A DNA stretch of 64,000 nucleotides from an uncultured Pelagibacteraceae bacterium (GTDB taxonomy: Bacteria > Pseudomonadota > Alphaproteobacteria > Pelagibacterales > Pelagibacteraceae), in the NCBI GenBank assembly GCA_902569185.1, contig CACFTH010000002.1, positions 55,723 through 119,722 of the forward strand. The letters are read 5' to 3'. The notes under the pieces were generated by a model. That model searched no databases. It was not told the origin of the DNA and saw only the letters and a list, made by a program, of their open reading frames with translations. This document shows, in pieces, positions 48,542 to 59,776 of the stretch; within the stretch, counting starts at the first letter, position 1, and the number at the start of each line of letters is the position of its first letter. A program made the position numbers and the translations under genes.

Positions 48542-49060
48542 ATGTCAAAATTTAATAGAAAAATTAAAGAAAAATTTGAAAACTTTTTTGATTGGATTAA
48601 AGGAGCTGAGCTTGTTGAACTAAAAACCTGTAACACTAAGGAGGATCCGATCAGACCTGAATTAGATGTAAAATTTAGAACCAGTCATGGTAGGAAAATA
48701 TTTGGCGTAAAGTACAAAAAAGAAATATGTGCAATAATGTGTTTTGGTTTCACAAACGAAATTCCAAAAACAATCGAAGAATTTGACTTGATGACTCAGG
48801 ATGCCCATTTACAAAGTGCATCTTGGAGAAATGATAATGTTGGAAAAATAGCAATTGCATATACAGTATGGTCAAAGAAAAAAGGTGGGGGAAAATTAAT
48901 TGTTAAAGAAGTTTTTAAAAAAATAAAAAAATCAAATCATTTAAATAGATTGGTTACTTTGTCTCCTCTTACAGAAATGGCGCGTAGTTTTCATTTAAGA
49001 AATGGAGCTCGGGAGTTAAGTGTTAATGAAAAAACTCAAAATTTTGAATATAAAGTTTAA
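48542..49060 (+). CDS. Uncharacterised GNAT-like protein
   Basis: 172 residues. The N-terminal half ([43 protein letters not shown]) looks like the first strands of an acyltransferase. The C-terminal half [48 protein letters not shown] matches the GNAT pattern of a glycine-rich pantetheine loop and a late AxxFHxxxGA helix. No partner or substrate is evident. Similar GNAT-like proteins occur, to my recollection, in marine phage genomes, but nothing else here looks phage-derived. It follows fabI by 15 bp and converges on pnp, overlapping by 4 bp. Confidence 0.55.
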   Translation: MSKFNRKIKEKFENFFDWIKGAELVELKTCNTKEDPIRPELDVKFRTSHGRKIFGVKYKKEICAIMCFGFTNEIPKTIEEFDLMTQDAHLQSASWRNDNVGKIAIAYTVWSKKKGGGKLIVKEVFKKIKKSNHLNRLVTLSPLTEMARSFHLRNGARELSVNEKTQNFEYKV

Positions 49061-51126
49061 GAAGCTTCTTTTATTGAGAGTTTAACTTTTCCTCTATCAA
49101 ATCCTATTACTTTTACAGAAACCTCATCACCTTCTTTGACAACATCAGTTACTTTTTGAACTCTTTTAGCTGCTAACTGAGAAATATGAACAAGACCATC
49201 TTGTTTACCTAAAAAGTTTACGAAGGCCCCAAATTCCATGATTTTTACTACTTTACCTTTATATGTTTTTCCCATCTCTGGTTTTGCAATAAGGTCGTTA
49301 ATCATTTTTACTGCTATCTTTCTAGTCTCTTCATTAGCAGCTGCCACTGTAACTTCGCCGGTATCTTTAACATCTACTTTTGCTCCAGATTTTTCGACAA
49401 TTTCTCTAATAGTCGCTCCACCTTTACCAATAACAGTTGCGATATCTTTTTTATCAACTTTGATAGTTTCCATTTTTGGTGTGTGTTTTCCAACTTCTTT
49501 TCTTGAAGACTTTATGGTTTTGTTCATTTCATTTAAAATATGAACTCTTCCATCTTTTGCTTGATCAAGTGCTTTTTCCATAATTTCAAATGTAATACCT
49601 GTTATCTTAATATCCATTTGTAGCGATGTAATTCCATCTTTTGTGCCTGCAACTTTAAAATCCATATCACCTAGATGATCTTCGTCACCTAATATGTCTG
49701 ATAGAATTGAAAAGTCATCTTTTTCTTTTATTAATCCCATTGCTATTCCAGCTACTGGCTCTGCTATTGGAACTGCTGCATCCATTAATGCAAGTGAAGA
49801 TCCACAAACTGTAGCCATTGAAGAAGATCCATTTGATTCGGTAATTTCTGAAACAATTCTAAGTGTGTACGGAAAATTTTCTTTTTTGGGAAGAGAGGAA
49901 TTTAGTGCTCTCCAGGCTAATTTTCCATGTCCAACTTCTCTTCTTCCAGTTCCAATTCTTCCAGTTTCACCGACTGAGAATGGAGGAAAATTATAATGAA
50001 GCATAAATCTTTGTCTTTTTAAACCTTCCAAACTTTCTATTCTTTGTTCGTCATCTGTAGTTCCTAAAGTTGTAGTAACCAGAGCTTGAGTTTCTCCTCT
50101 TGTAAATAACGCTGATCCATGTGTTCTTGGTAAAACTCCAACTTCACATTTAATAGATCTTACATCGGTCAAACCTCTACCATCGATTCTTTTTTTATTT
50201 TTTAAAATCCTTGTTCTAACAATATTTTTTTCGAGTTTTTTAAGTTGTAACATTATTTCATGTTCTAAAAGAGTTTCATCTCCTTCAAACAAACTTTTAC
50301 ATTTCTCTCCAGCCTGGCTTATTAATTCTGATCTAGTTTTTTTATCTTTTTCTGAAAACGCTTTTTCTAAATCTTTTGTAAGCTCTTTTTCAATTTTTTT
50401 TGATACTTGGCTAAAGTCTTTTTCCTCTAACTTCCACTTTTCTTTTGAAGACTTTTTGGATAATTTTTCTATACCTTTTATGACTGAAATAAAACCTTCA
50501 TGACCAAATTTGACTGCGTCTAACATTTCCTTTTCTGTCAGCCCAGATGCTTCTGACTCGACCATTAAAACTGCATCTTTTGTACCTGCTACAACTAAAT
50601 CAAGTTTTGAGTTTTCTAATTCTTTTTTTGTTGGATTGAGAACATATTTACCATCAATGAAGCCCACTCTTGATGCACCAACGGGTCCTTTAAATGGTAA
50701 TCCTGAAATTGACAATGCCGCGGATGATGCAATTATTGATAAAATATCTGCTTCATTTTCATTATCATAAGATAGAACGGTTGGTAAAACTTGAACTTCA
50801 TTTCTAAAACTTTCAGGGAATAACGGTCTAATTGGTCTATCAATTAATCTTGAAATCAAAGTTTCTGACTCTGTCGGCCTTGCTTCCCTTTTAAAATATC
50901 CTCCTGGTATTTTACCTGCTGCGTAATATTTTTCTTGGTAGTTTACAGATAATGGAAAATAATCTGTTTCAGGATTAACTTTTTTTGCTCCAACAACAGT
51001 AGCTATAACCACTGTTTCTCCCATGGTAGCAATAATTGCACCGTCCGCTTGTCGGGCAATCTTTCCAGTTTCCAAGGTTATTTTTTTTTCACCAAAATCT
51101 ATTTCTTCTTTAAATACTTTAAACAT
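49057..51126 (-). CDS. pnp: Polyribonucleotide nucleotidyltransferase
   Basis: 689 residues: two RNase PH domains (about 10-230 and 310-540) joined by a helical domain, then KH (about 550-610, [25 protein letters not shown]) and S1 (about 620-688, [29 protein letters not shown]). The second core has the catalytic [19 protein letters not shown]. It degrades RNA from the 3' end using phosphate in the degradosome. Directly downstream of rpsO, no spacer. Confidence 0.96.
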   Translation of the reverse strand: MFKVFKEEIDFGEKKITLETGKIARQADGAIIATMGETVVIATVVGAKKVNPETDYFPLSVNYQEKYYAAGKIPGGYFKREARPTESETLISRLIDRPIRPLFPESFRNEVQVLPTVLSYDNENEADILSIIASSAALSISGLPFKGPVGASRVGFIDGKYVLNPTKKELENSKLDLVVAGTKDAVLMVESEASGLTEKEMLDAVKFGHEGFISVIKGIEKLSKKSSKEKWKLEEKDFSQVSKKIEKELTKDLEKAFSEKDKKTRSELISQAGEKCKSLFEGDETLLEHEIMLQLKKLEKNIVRTRILKNKKRIDGRGLTDVRSIKCEVGVLPRTHGSALFTRGETQALVTTTLGTTDDEQRIESLEGLKRQRFMLHYNFPPFSVGETGRIGTGRREVGHGKLAWRALNSSLPKKENFPYTLRIVSEITESNGSSSMATVCGSSLALMDAAVPIAEPVAGIAMGLIKEKDDFSILSDILGDEDHLGDMDFKVAGTKDGITSLQMDIKITGITFEIMEKALDQAKDGRVHILNEMNKTIKSSRKEVGKHTPKMETIKVDKKDIATVIGKGGATIREIVEKSGAKVDVKDTGEVTVAAANEETRKIAVKMINDLIAKPEMGKTYKGKVVKIMEFGAFVNFLGKQDGLVHISQLAAKRVQKVTDVVKEGDEVSVKVIGFDRGKVKLSIKEAS

Positions 51127-51384
51127 CTATTTTCTTAAATTTAATTTTTTCAAAATTTCGTTATATTTTTTCGGGTCATTCTTACTCAAATAGCTTAAAA
51201 GTCTTTTCCTTTGATTTACTGACTTGGTAAGTCCTCTTGCAGAGTGTTTGTCTTTTTTAAAATTTTTAAAGTGTTCTGAGAGTCTATTTATCTTTTCACT
51301 AAGTAAACCTATTTGAACTGCGGTTGATCCTACATCATTACTGCTTGTTGCTAGTGATTTGATTATGTCTTTTTTCAATTTCAT
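51127..51384 (-). CDS. rpsO: 30S ribosomal protein S15
   Basis: 85 residues. DVGSTAVQIGLLSEKINRLSEHFKNFKKDKHSARGL is the S15 core and RKRLLSYLSKNDPKKYNEILKKLNLRK the conserved end. It binds 16S rRNA in the platform. The gene abuts rbfA upstream and pnp downstream without spacer, so it lacks its usual independent leader, and the truB that normally precedes it is absent. Confidence 0.95.
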   Translation of the reverse strand: MKLKKDIIKSLATSSNDVGSTAVQIGLLSEKINRLSEHFKNFKKDKHSARGLTKSVNQRKRLLSYLSKNDPKKYNEILKKLNLRK

Positions 51385-51756
51385 TTATTCATTATTTTTT
51401 TTTATCAATTTTTCAATACGTTCAGCATAATCAAATGACTCATCTCCAACAAAATGTAATTTGGGAAGAAACTTTATGTCCAGTTTTTTTGACAATGCTT
51501 TTCTAACAAGATGAGAAAACTCAGTCAAGATATTTACTGTTTTTTTTGTCTCTTTTCCGCCTAAAGGAATAATATAGGCTCTTGCTGATTTCAAATCTGA
51601 ACTCATTCTTACCTCTGTGACTGTAACCAGCTTAGTATTGAGTGATGGTATTTTTGCCTCATTTCTTAAAAAAATCTGACCTAAATTTTGCTTCACGAGT
51701 TCACCAACCCTTAGATGTCTATGGTTTAAACTGGAACTACCAAGTCTTCTATTCAT
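51385..51756 (-). CDS. rbfA: Ribosome-binding factor A
   Basis: 123 residues. The N-terminal LGSSSLNHRHLRVGELVKQNLGQIFLR and the KH-like core VTVTEVRMSSDLKSARAYIIPLGG..FSHLVRKALSKKLDIKFLPKLHFVGDESFDYAERIEKL are characteristic. It helps 16S rRNA 5'-end maturation, important in the cold. Overlaps infB by one base (TAATG). Confidence 0.93.
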   Translation of the reverse strand: MNRRLGSSSLNHRHLRVGELVKQNLGQIFLRNEAKIPSLNTKLVTVTEVRMSSDLKSARAYIIPLGGKETKKTVNILTEFSHLVRKALSKKLDIKFLPKLHFVGDESFDYAERIEKLIKKNNE

Positions 51757-53951
51757 TATTTTAATTCTCTCTGTATTATATTTATTTTATAAGCTTCAAT
51801 TTTATCATTTACTTTAAAGTCCCCATAATTTTTAAACGATATTCCACATTCTAAACCGTTTTTAACCTCTTTCACGGCATTCTTTTCGCGAAATATACTT
51901 GAAATATTTCCATCGTGGATGACCGCACCGTCACGAATTATCCTAGCTTTTGATGTACTTGTAATTTCACCCTCTATAACTTTTGAACCAGCAACTTTTC
52001 CTGATTTTGAAAGTTTGAAAATTTGTAATACTTCTGCTGTACCTTGAATTATTTCTTTTTTTTCTGGCTCTAATAAACCTGAAAGAGACTTTTCAACAAA
52101 CTCGATGGCTTTGTATATAATATTAAAAAATTCGATTCTAATTTTTTGCTGTTCAGCTGAATTCTTAGCTTCTCTGTTGGGCTTAATATTAAATCCGATA
52201 ATAATTGCTTTTGATGCTTTAGCTAAAGATACATCTGTCTCATTAATCATTCCGATATCAGATAAGATTATCTTTGGTTTAACTTCAGAGTGTTCGATCT
52301 TGGTAATGGCATTTTTAAGCGCTTCGCTAGACCCTCTTACATCAGATTTTAAAATTATATTGAGTTCTTTTTTTGTATTTTGATTTTCAAAAATATTTGT
52401 TTTATCTTGCGAAGCTAAAACACTTTTTTCTTTAGTACCTGTTTTTCTAAAGGAGTTTATTTGTTTTGCCTCTTCCTCAGTATCAACCACTGTAAATTCA
52501 TCTCCTGCGTTTGCTGACTCATTCATTCCTAATATTTCAACAGGAGTCGACGGTGAAGCTTCATTTATTATTTTTCCATTGAAATCAATCATCGCTCGAA
52601 TTTTCCCCCATGTGTTACCACATACAAAAAAGTCTCCCTTTTTTAAATTCCCACTGGTTATTAAAATTGTTGAAACTGGTCCTTTCCCTTTGTCAATTTT
52701 TGCTTCTAAAACTATCCCTTTTGAATTCCCAGTGTTTTCAGCTTTTAGATCTAAAATTTCTGACTGAAGAAGAATGGTTTCTTTAAGTTTATCTAAATTT
52801 GTTTTATTTTTTGCAGAAACTTCAACAAAGAGGGTTTCGCCTCCTAAACTTTCAGCTATTAACTCATATCTCATTAATTCATCTTTTATTTTTCCAATCT
52901 GAGAATTTGGTAAATCAGATTTATTAATTGCAACTATTATTGGAACATTTGCTGCTTTTGCATGTTGGATAGCTTCGACTGTTTGTGGTTTTACACCGTC
53001 ATCAGCCGCTATTACTAAAATCACAATATCTGTAACTTTTGATCCTCTTGCTCTCATTTCTGTAAAGGCAGCGTGTCCAGGAGTGTCAATAAAAGTTATT
53101 AATTTTTTATCTTCATTGTAGACTTGGTAAGCTCCAATATGTTGAGTTATTCCTCCATGTTCTCCTGAAACAACATTAGTGCTTCTTAAAGCGTCTAAAA
53201 GGGAGGTTTTTCCATGATCAACGTGGCCCATAATAGTAACTATTGGAGGACGAGGGTATAATTTGGAATCGTCAACAATATCTTTTTTTCCAAAACTTTC
53301 CGTTGGCGTTTGCTCTATAACAGCTGTGTGTCCGAATTCCTTAACAATATACTCGGCAGTATCTTTATCTATAGAATGGTTAATCGTTGCTTTAACACCC
53401 ATATTTAAAAGGAATTTTATAATACTTGAAGATTGCTCTGCCATTCTATTAGAGAGCTCTTGAATAGTAATTTGTTTAGGTATTTTTACATCTCTTATTA
53501 CTTTTTTAAACTCTTTTTTTGAATCATCACTATTATTGAGATTTTTCTTTTCCTTAAGTCTTGCTCTTTTAACTGATGCTAAACTTCTCTGTTTAATCTC
53601 AAATTCCTCTACATCCATCGCTCTCGAAATAGTTAGTTTGTGTTCCCTTCTTTGTTGAAATTTTTTATCAAATGTTTTTTCTTTATTTTTTTCAGATTTT
53701 TTGTGGTCTGGTTGAATAAATCTTTTAGTAGCCTGTTGTTCTGCAAACTTTCTCGCAAAATTTTTTTTGTTTATAACTATTTTTTGATTACCTGGGTTTG
53801 TATGATTTATATTTTTTTGAAAATTTCTAGCGTTTTTTTTTTCTGGGATGTAAACCTTTTTTTCTCCTGGTCTAGATCTTGGCTCTCCTAATTTTTTCTT
53901 ATCAAAAGAAGTGGAGATTGTTAGCGTTCTTTTCTTTTTGTTTTCTACCAT
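51756..53951 (-). CDS. infB: Translation initiation factor IF-2
   Basis: 731 residues. A charged N-terminal region (about 1-150) is followed by the IF2_N helix domain (about 155-210, [22 protein letters not shown]) and the GTPase with [22 protein letters not shown] and NKSDLP, then domains II-IV ending [22 protein letters not shown]. It brings initiator tRNA to the 30S subunit. nusA ends 1 bp upstream: the small ylxR gene usually found between them is absent. Confidence 0.96.
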   Translation of the reverse strand: MVENKKKRTLTISTSFDKKKLGEPRSRPGEKKVYIPEKKNARNFQKNINHTNPGNQKIVINKKNFARKFAEQQATKRFIQPDHKKSEKNKEKTFDKKFQQRREHKLTISRAMDVEEFEIKQRSLASVKRARLKEKKNLNNSDDSKKEFKKVIRDVKIPKQITIQELSNRMAEQSSSIIKFLLNMGVKATINHSIDKDTAEYIVKEFGHTAVIEQTPTESFGKKDIVDDSKLYPRPPIVTIMGHVDHGKTSLLDALRSTNVVSGEHGGITQHIGAYQVYNEDKKLITFIDTPGHAAFTEMRARGSKVTDIVILVIAADDGVKPQTVEAIQHAKAANVPIIVAINKSDLPNSQIGKIKDELMRYELIAESLGGETLFVEVSAKNKTNLDKLKETILLQSEILDLKAENTGNSKGIVLEAKIDKGKGPVSTILITSGNLKKGDFFVCGNTWGKIRAMIDFNGKIINEASPSTPVEILGMNESANAGDEFTVVDTEEEAKQINSFRKTGTKEKSVLASQDKTNIFENQNTKKELNIILKSDVRGSSEALKNAITKIEHSEVKPKIILSDIGMINETDVSLAKASKAIIIGFNIKPNREAKNSAEQQKIRIEFFNIIYKAIEFVEKSLSGLLEPEKKEIIQGTAEVLQIFKLSKSGKVAGSKVIEGEITSTSKARIIRDGAVIHDGNISSIFREKNAVKEVKNGLECGISFKNYGDFKVNDKIEAYKINIIQRELK

Positions 53952-53952
53952 T

Positions 53953-55506
53953 TTAATCCTTGAATACTATGTTTCTAGCAGCCATTATCAAATTATCAGC
54001 CTCTTCTCTAGTAAGTGCAAAGTCTTCTAGATAACCATCTATTTTAATACGTTTTCCTTTTATTTCATCCATTCCACCTATAAGCTCATCTGAAGAAAGC
54101 TCAGCAAAATCTTTCAGTTTTTTAATATTTTGTTCTCCTAAAACTACTAACATGCCTTGTGTCATACCTTTTAAATTTATTAGAGCATCTTCTACACCAA
54201 GTTCTTTTAATTTGTTTGATATCTCCAACTTTTCTTTTTCTAAATATTCTTTAGCTCTAGTGATCAATTCATCCGCTGTAGAGTCTTCAATACCTTCGAT
54301 CTTTGAAATATCCTCTGTCTTTGATTGCGCAATTTCCTCAATAGTTTGAAAATTCTCTGAAACAAGAAGTTGACCAAGAGTTTCGTCGACTTCTAAATTT
54401 TTTATAAAATTTTGACTTCTGTCTTTAAACTCTGCCTGCCTTCTTTCAGAGTCTTCTTTATCGGTCAATATATCTATCTCATAATTAATTAATTTAGACG
54501 CAAGTCTCACATTTTGTCCTCTTCTCCCGATAGCTTTGCTTAAGTTTTCTTCAGTTAAAATAACGTCAATTCTTTTATTTTGTTCATCAATTAAAACTTT
54601 TTGAATTTCAGCTGGAGATAAAGACTCTGCAACAAGTGTTGGCAAATCTTGTGTCCACTTTATAATATCAATTTTTTCACCCTGTAACTCGTTAACTACA
54701 GTTTGAACTCTGCTTCCCCTCATACCCACGCAGGCTCCAACAGGATCTAAAGATGAGTCTTTTGAATGAACACAGATTTTAGCTCTACTACCCGGATCTC
54801 TTGAGACAGTTTTTATTTCAATTACTCCTTCATAAATCTCAGGAACTTCCTGAAAAAATAATCTAGCCAAAAACTGAGGGTGAGCTCTTGATAAAAAAAT
54901 TTGATGCCCTTTATTATCTCTTTTTACCTCGTAACAATAAGCTTTAACTCTATCTCCATTTTTTAAAATTTCTCTTTGAATTAATTCTTCTTTTCTTATA
55001 ATCCCTTCTGCTCTACCCAAATCAACAATTACATTCCCGTATTCTAATCTTTTAATTATACCACTTAAAATTTGTCCTTGTTTTTCTATAAAATCATTGA
55101 ACTGCCTTGTCTTTTCTGCTTCTTTTACTCTTTGTGAAATTACTTGTTTAGCACTTTGTGCGGCTATCCGACCAAAATCAACCTGGGGTAATTCTTCGTA
55201 AATCTTATCGCCAACTTTTAAATTTTCGTTTTTTTTATTTATAGATATTGCATCTTTTAATAATATTTCTTTTGATGTGTCTTCTACTTTTTCAACAATA
55301 CATAGTACTTTTTGAATTTTAATACTTCCTTTTTCTCTGTCTATAGTGGCTTCAATTTCATTATCAAATCCAAATTTGCTATATGCAGCTTTTTGAATAG
55401 CAGACTCCATAGAACTTAGGATAAGTTCTTTATCTATCGATTTCTCGTTTGCAACAGAATCAACGATTCTGAGTAACTCTTGTTTATCTAATCCTCTATT
55501 TAACAT
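53953..55506 (-). CDS. nusA: Transcription termination/antitermination factor NusA
   Basis: 517 residues: N-terminal RNAP-binding domain (about 1-125), S1 (about 135-200), KH1/KH2 (about 225-345 with DPVGACVGMRGSRVQTVVNEL and AIGRRGQNVRLASKL), and two C-terminal acidic repeats (about 370-515). It controls pausing, termination and rRNA antitermination. The ribosome binding site AGG lies 8 bases from ATG. A terminator hairpin ends about 16 bases upstream of the start codon, and rimP, normally the gene before nusA, is missing. Confidence 0.96.
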   Translation of the reverse strand: MLNRGLDKQELLRIVDSVANEKSIDKELILSSMESAIQKAAYSKFGFDNEIEATIDREKGSIKIQKVLCIVEKVEDTSKEILLKDAISINKKNENLKVGDKIYEELPQVDFGRIAAQSAKQVISQRVKEAEKTRQFNDFIEKQGQILSGIIKRLEYGNVIVDLGRAEGIIRKEELIQREILKNGDRVKAYCYEVKRDNKGHQIFLSRAHPQFLARLFFQEVPEIYEGVIEIKTVSRDPGSRAKICVHSKDSSLDPVGACVGMRGSRVQTVVNELQGEKIDIIKWTQDLPTLVAESLSPAEIQKVLIDEQNKRIDVILTEENLSKAIGRRGQNVRLASKLINYEIDILTDKEDSERRQAEFKDRSQNFIKNLEVDETLGQLLVSENFQTIEEIAQSKTEDISKIEGIEDSTADELITRAKEYLEKEKLEISNKLKELGVEDALINLKGMTQGMLVVLGEQNIKKLKDFAELSSDELIGGMDEIKGKRIKIDGYLEDFALTREEADNLIMAARNIVFKD

Positions 55507-55522
55507 ATTTTTTGCCTGAACT

Positions 55523-55549
55523 AAAAAAAAATGGGCAAAAGCCCATTTT
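55523..55549 (-). terminator. Rho-independent terminator between metK and nusA (possible attenuator)
   Basis: On the minus strand AAAATGGGC (55549-55541), loop TTTT, GCCCATTTT (55536-55528) forms a 9-bp stem whose end merges into an unbroken run of T to 55523. This is a canonical terminator 55 bp past the metK stop. Only about 16 bases separate the T-run from the nusA ATG, so there is no room for a promoter after it; nusA must be reached by read-through. A possible promoter, TTGAAA-N17-TAAAAA, lies just before the hairpin in the metK-nusA spacer. Confidence 0.85.
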
Positions 55550-55604
55550 GTCCTTCCAGGTAACTTAAAGGTTTTTTAATAGAATTTTGCGATATTTTCA
55601 ATAA

Positions 55605-56768
55605 TTAATTTTTAAAAACTTCAATTTTATCTGTTTTTTCCCAAGAAAATGAACCGTCAGACCCGGGTTTTCTACCAAAATGACCGTACGCGGAAGTGCA
55701 CTCATAAATAGGTTTGTTCAAAGATAGCATTTCTCTTATTCCTCGTGGACTTAAATCAAAATTATTTTTTATAAGTTTTTCAACTTTTTTTGATTTTTCT
55801 TCATCTCCATCAAAAAGATTAACGTAAATTGATAGTGGTTTTGAAACCCCAATTGCATAAGCTAACTGAATTAAACACTTGTCAGCAATTTTTGAGGCTA
55901 CTACATTTTTAGCAACATATCTTGCAGCATAAGCTGCAGATCTGTCAACTTTACTAGGGTCTTTACCTGAGAATGCTCCACCTCCATGAGGTGCGGCTCC
56001 ACCATAAGTATCAACTATAATTTTTCTTCCGGTAAGACCACTATCTCCGTCAGGTCCCCCAATTATAAATTGACCCGTTGGATTTACATAAAATTCTTCT
56101 TCTTTTAATTCAGATAATAATTTTTTTGGTATTGATTTTTCCAAGTATGGTCTAACTATCTCTTTTACTTTTTTTTGGTCTACTTTTGATGAGTGCTGCG
56201 TTGAAATCACAATCGACTTTACTTTTGTTGGTTTTCCATTTTCATAGAGCATTGTGACTTGGCTTTTTGAGTCAGGTTCTAAATCCCTAGCAATACCTTT
56301 TTTTCTGTCTAAAGCCATTAATTCTAAAATTTTATGTGAGTAATATATTGGTGCTGGCATCAACACCTCGGTCTCGTTACATGCATATCCAAACATTATT
56401 CCCTGGTCACCAGCTCCTTCGTCCTTATTTCCTTTTGAGTCAACTCCCATAGCTATATCTGATGATTGTGAATGAAGATGAACATCTATATCACAATTCT
56501 TCCAGTGAAAACCTTTCTGTTCATAGCCAATATCTTTGATGCATTCTCTTACTTTACTTATCAAATCCTCTTTTGAAGTTTCTGGCCCTCTTACCTCACC
56601 TGCAAGAATTACTTTGTTAGTCGTAGTTAATGTTTCACATGCTACACGAGCAAATGGATCTTTGGAAATATATGTGTCCACAACCATATCAGAAATACGA
56701 TCACAAACTTTGTCTGGATGACCTTCTGAAACTGACTCGCTTGTAAACAAATAATTTTTTGAATTCAT
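55605..56768 (-). CDS. metK: S-adenosylmethionine synthetase
   Basis: 387 residues. [24 protein letters not shown] at the N-terminus, [16 protein letters not shown], the phosphate loop [33 protein letters not shown] and the C-terminal YGHFGR are all present. It makes SAM from methionine and ATP. Its start overlaps the lnt stop by one base, so no SAM riboswitch precedes it. The trmB and rimP genes that follow metK in relatives are absent. Confidence 0.97.
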   Translation of the reverse strand: MNSKNYLFTSESVSEGHPDKVCDRISDMVVDTYISKDPFARVACETLTTTNKVILAGEVRGPETSKEDLISKVRECIKDIGYEQKGFHWKNCDIDVHLHSQSSDIAMGVDSKGNKDEGAGDQGIMFGYACNETEVLMPAPIYYSHKILELMALDRKKGIARDLEPDSKSQVTMLYENGKPTKVKSIVISTQHSSKVDQKKVKEIVRPYLEKSIPKKLLSELKEEEFYVNPTGQFIIGGPDGDSGLTGRKIIVDTYGGAAPHGGGAFSGKDPSKVDRSAAYAARYVAKNVVASKIADKCLIQLAYAIGVSKPLSIYVNLFDGDEEKSKKVEKLIKNNFDLSPRGIREMLSLNKPIYECTSAYGHFGRKPGSDGSFSWEKTDKIEVFKN

Positions 56769-58324
56769 TAAAGTTTAAATTTTTTTAATATAAAGAAAGT
56801 AATAGCATATACTATTAAAAGTAAAGCAAATATTAAATCCCTATTCATATTGATATTTTTTGATTTTAAAATAGGTAAATCTATCTCAATATTTCCAGAC
56901 TCAGTAGATTTTAATGTTTTTAAAATTTTACCTTCAGGACTTATAAATGCACTTATACCTTTATTTGCAGATCTTATTGTCAAACTTCTACTCTCAATAG
57001 ATCTGAAAATTGCTTTTGCGAAATGCTGATGTGGTCCTATACTTTCTCCGAACCATGCATCCTCAGAAATATTTATTATAAAATTGAAATGGTTATTTTT
57101 TTTTTGAATTAAATTTGGGAAAATAATTTCATAGCAAATAAGAGGAAGTAAATTTATTTCGTTTTTACCGAAACTTGTTGTAATAATGGATTTATTATTT
57201 CCTTTTGAAAAAGAGTTGTAACCAGCAGTCACTTTTTTTAATCCAACTTTTTTTAAAGCTTTTTCAAATGGAAGAAATTCACCAAACGGAACTAACTTCT
57301 GTTTATTGTATTTACCTATCACATTGACGTCATTGTCTATAATGATTAAACTATTGAAGTACTTTGTATCAAAGCCATTAGTTTTTTGAGTATTTGCACC
57401 AATTATAATGAGATGATTTTTTGAAAAATTACTTTTTATTAATTCTTTGAATTTGTTTTTTTTTAGGAGATTACTGTCTAAAATTACACCTTCTGGCCAA
57501 ACAAAAATTGTTTTTTGATTCTCCTTTGGCTCACTTATTTTTATTAATTTTGATATTACTAAATTCTGATCCTTAAACTCATTTAAATTCATCCCAGCAG
57601 TTACAATTTTAAAATTAATTTTATTTTGCCCTTTATAGGGAATTTTACTATTTATTTTGTATGAGCCATAAAAATAATTGGAAAAAAATAAAATTATAAA
57701 GAAACTAATGAAAAAATATTTTAATTTGTCTCTTAAAAAAATAGTAGCTGGTAAAAAAAATAAGGTAATTAAAATTAAGTTAAAGGAAAAAAATCCAATA
57801 TGCGATAGTATTTGTAAACTTTCCTGTGACCAAGAGAAACTATAAGCCCAAATATTCCATGGAAAACCACCAAGAATAAAACTTCTTAAAAAATCTACTG
57901 TAGAAAACAAAATACTTATTAGAATAATTGAAGATATTTTTAATTCAATAAAATATCCTATTAGCACAATTGGTAATGAAAAAAATAAAGAGAGAAACAA
58001 TGGAATTAAAATAAGAGCAAAAGGTATTAAAAATTGAAATGATTCATCAAAAGTTAGTGAGAAAGTTATCCAGTAAACACCAAAAAGAAAAAAACCAAAT
58101 CCATAAGATGATCCAAGAAAAAACAAATTTTTTAAAAATGGTTTTTTTCTGTATGAACTAAGAGTTTTCTTTTTAACATAGAAAATTATATAAAATAAAA
58201 CAGAAAGAGATATGGCATTTAAAAAAAACAAATTAAATGGCATAAATCCTAAGACATTTATTCCACCTAAAATAAAAGGAAAAACAAAAAGAATGAAAAT
58301 CCTTTTATTAAAAAAATTTAACAT
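56768..58324 (-). CDS. lnt: Apolipoprotein N-acyltransferase
   Basis: 518 residues. About seven hydrophobic helices in residues 8-215 and one at the C-terminus (about 495-515) flank a nitrilase domain (about 230-480). The triad is Glu in FVWPEGVIL, Lys in [16 protein letters not shown] and Cys in LICYEIIFP. It adds the third acyl chain to lipoproteins at the periplasmic face of the inner membrane, relevant to the lipoproteins encoded elsewhere in this window. Overlaps ybeY by 7 bp. Confidence 0.94.
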   Translation of the reverse strand: MLNFFNKRIFILFVFPFILGGINVLGFMPFNLFFLNAISLSVLFYIIFYVKKKTLSSYRKKPFLKNLFFLGSSYGFGFFLFGVYWITFSLTFDESFQFLIPFALILIPLFLSLFFSLPIVLIGYFIELKISSIILISILFSTVDFLRSFILGGFPWNIWAYSFSWSQESLQILSHIGFFSFNLILITLFFLPATIFLRDKLKYFFISFFIILFFSNYFYGSYKINSKIPYKGQNKINFKIVTAGMNLNEFKDQNLVISKLIKISEPKENQKTIFVWPEGVILDSNLLKKNKFKELIKSNFSKNHLIIIGANTQKTNGFDTKYFNSLIIIDNDVNVIGKYNKQKLVPFGEFLPFEKALKKVGLKKVTAGYNSFSKGNNKSIITTSFGKNEINLLPLICYEIIFPNLIQKKNNHFNFIINISEDAWFGESIGPHQHFAKAIFRSIESRSLTIRSANKGISAFISPEGKILKTLKSTESGNIEIDLPILKSKNINMNRDLIFALLLIVYAITFFILKKFKL

Positions 58325-58776
58325 TTTAATTGTTTAATTATTTTGTCTTCAATTTTTTTCATTTTGAAAAAATCTTTATTTTTATAATGTTTATAACCCA
58401 TTAAATGTACAAGACCATGAACCCAAAGTTTATCAAATTCACTTTTAAATTTGTTTTTTCCTCTATCAATTTTGTATAAATTAAGCGCAATATCCCCGAG
58501 GTATAAATTTTTTTGAGATTTTAATTCTGTTCTGATTGTATTTTGATCATAACTTGGAAATGATAAAACATCGGTTGTTTTATTTTTTTTTCTAAATTTT
58601 TTATTCAAGAGCCTTAAATCATTATTTCCTGTAAGCAAAATAGATATATTTATAAGTTTTGATCTAAAATATTTTTTTAAATTTATTTTCTTAGCCTGAG
58701 AATTTAAATATCTATTTGGATTTGATAAGTATTTTTTCCAATTCTCATCCTTAATCAATACCTCAATTTTGATCAT
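58318..58776 (-). CDS. ybeY: Endoribonuclease YbeY
   Basis: 152 residues from the ATG at 58774-58776, which overlaps the end of phoH by 14 bp; an in-frame TTG 39 bp upstream is less likely. NDLRLLNKKFRKKNKTTDVLSFPSYD and LYLGDIALN are typical, and the zinc site is HGLVHLMGYKH, with all three histidines in the H-x3-H-x5-H pattern. The Asp that usually precedes the last His is Lys here. It matures the 16S rRNA 3' end and checks ribosome quality. Confidence 0.93.
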   Translation of the reverse strand: MIKIEVLIKDENWKKYLSNPNRYLNSQAKKINLKKYFRSKLINISILLTGNNDLRLLNKKFRKKNKTTDVLSFPSYDQNTIRTELKSQKNLYLGDIALNLYKIDRGKNKFKSEFDKLWVHGLVHLMGYKHYKNKDFFKMKKIEDKIIKQLKC

Positions 58777-59776
58777 CAAAATTTTTTTGATAGGCTTGTA
58801 TAATTTTAGATACAAGAGGATGTCTCACAACATCTTTGTGATCGAACTCAACTACTTTAATCTCTTTAATATCCTTAAGAATCTTCTTTGATTTAATTAA
58901 ACCAGAATGACTTTTATTAATTAAGTCGATTTGAGAAGGATCTCCATTCACAACTAATTTTGAATTTTCTCCGATTCTTGTCAAAAACATTTTTATTTGT
59001 GTAAGTGTTGCATTTTGAGCTTCATCAAGAATGGCAAAAGAATTCTTTAAAGTTCTTCCTCTCATGAATGCTAATGGAGCTATTTCAATTGATCCATTGT
59101 CAATTTTTCTTTGAATTTGTTCAAATCCAAATAAATCGTAAAGAGCGTCATACAAAGGTCTTAGGTAAGGGTCTACTTTTTCTTTCATGTCACCAGGTAA
59201 AAAACCTAACCTTTCACCAGCCTCTACTGCTGGTCTTGATAAAATTACTCGATCAATTTTTTTTTCCATTAGCATTGTAACTGCTACTGATACTGCTAGA
59301 TAACTTTTTCCTGTACCAGCTGGACCAAGTGACATAACAATGTTTTCACTTTGTAATGCCTTTAAGTAGTCAGATTGTTTTTTAGACCTAGCTATAATTG
59401 ATTTTCTGGGTGTTTTTATCACTTGATCAATAGATCTAATGTTATTCCTATTTTTTTTATCCAATTCTTTTACCCCGTGTTTTAATGAATAAATTATATC
59501 ATTATTTTCGATAGAATTGGTAACAAGAAATTTATTTACCAAAAACATTAGAGAGTTAGATGCATTTGAAACTGAGTCTCTACTTCCTTTGACAGTGATT
59601 GAATTTCCCCTAAAATATAGCTTTGTTTTAGTAAGTTTTTCTATTTGAATTAGATTTTTATTAAATTCACCAACAACAGACATTAAAATATCATTATTTA
59701 AAATTTTAACATTTGCAGTCTCATTATCGATTTTTTTGACTGAAATTTCTTTATCAAGATTCTTTGCTTCTAACAT
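58763..59776 (-). CDS. phoH: PhoH-like ATPase
   Basis: 337 residues. A small N-terminal domain (about 20-100) resembling a KH fold precedes the P-loop domain: Walker A SLGPAGTGKSYLAVSVA (about 153-169), RPAVEAGERLGFLPGDMKEKVDPYLRPLYDAL, and Walker B FAILDEAQNATLTQIKMFLTRIG. PhoH/YbeZ works with YbeY in rRNA processing, and the two genes overlap. Its start overlaps the miaB stop by one base. Confidence 0.94.
   Translation of the reverse strand: MLEAKNLDKEISVKKIDNETANVKILNNDILMSVVGEFNKNLIQIEKLTKTKLYFRGNSITVKGSRDSVSNASNSLMFLVNKFLVTNSIENNDIIYSLKHGVKELDKKNRNNIRSIDQVIKTPRKSIIARSKKQSDYLKALQSENIVMSLGPAGTGKSYLAVSVAVTMLMEKKIDRVILSRPAVEAGERLGFLPGDMKEKVDPYLRPLYDALYDLFGFEQIQRKIDNGSIEIAPLAFMRGRTLKNSFAILDEAQNATLTQIKMFLTRIGENSKLVVNGDPSQIDLINKSHSGLIKSKKILKDIKEIKVVEFDHKDVVRHPLVSKIIQAYQKNFDDQN

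Noticed and set aside
51384..51388. Degraded truB remnant between rbfA and rpsO
   Set aside because: The rbfA stop and the rpsO start are adjacent, so no remnant can be present.
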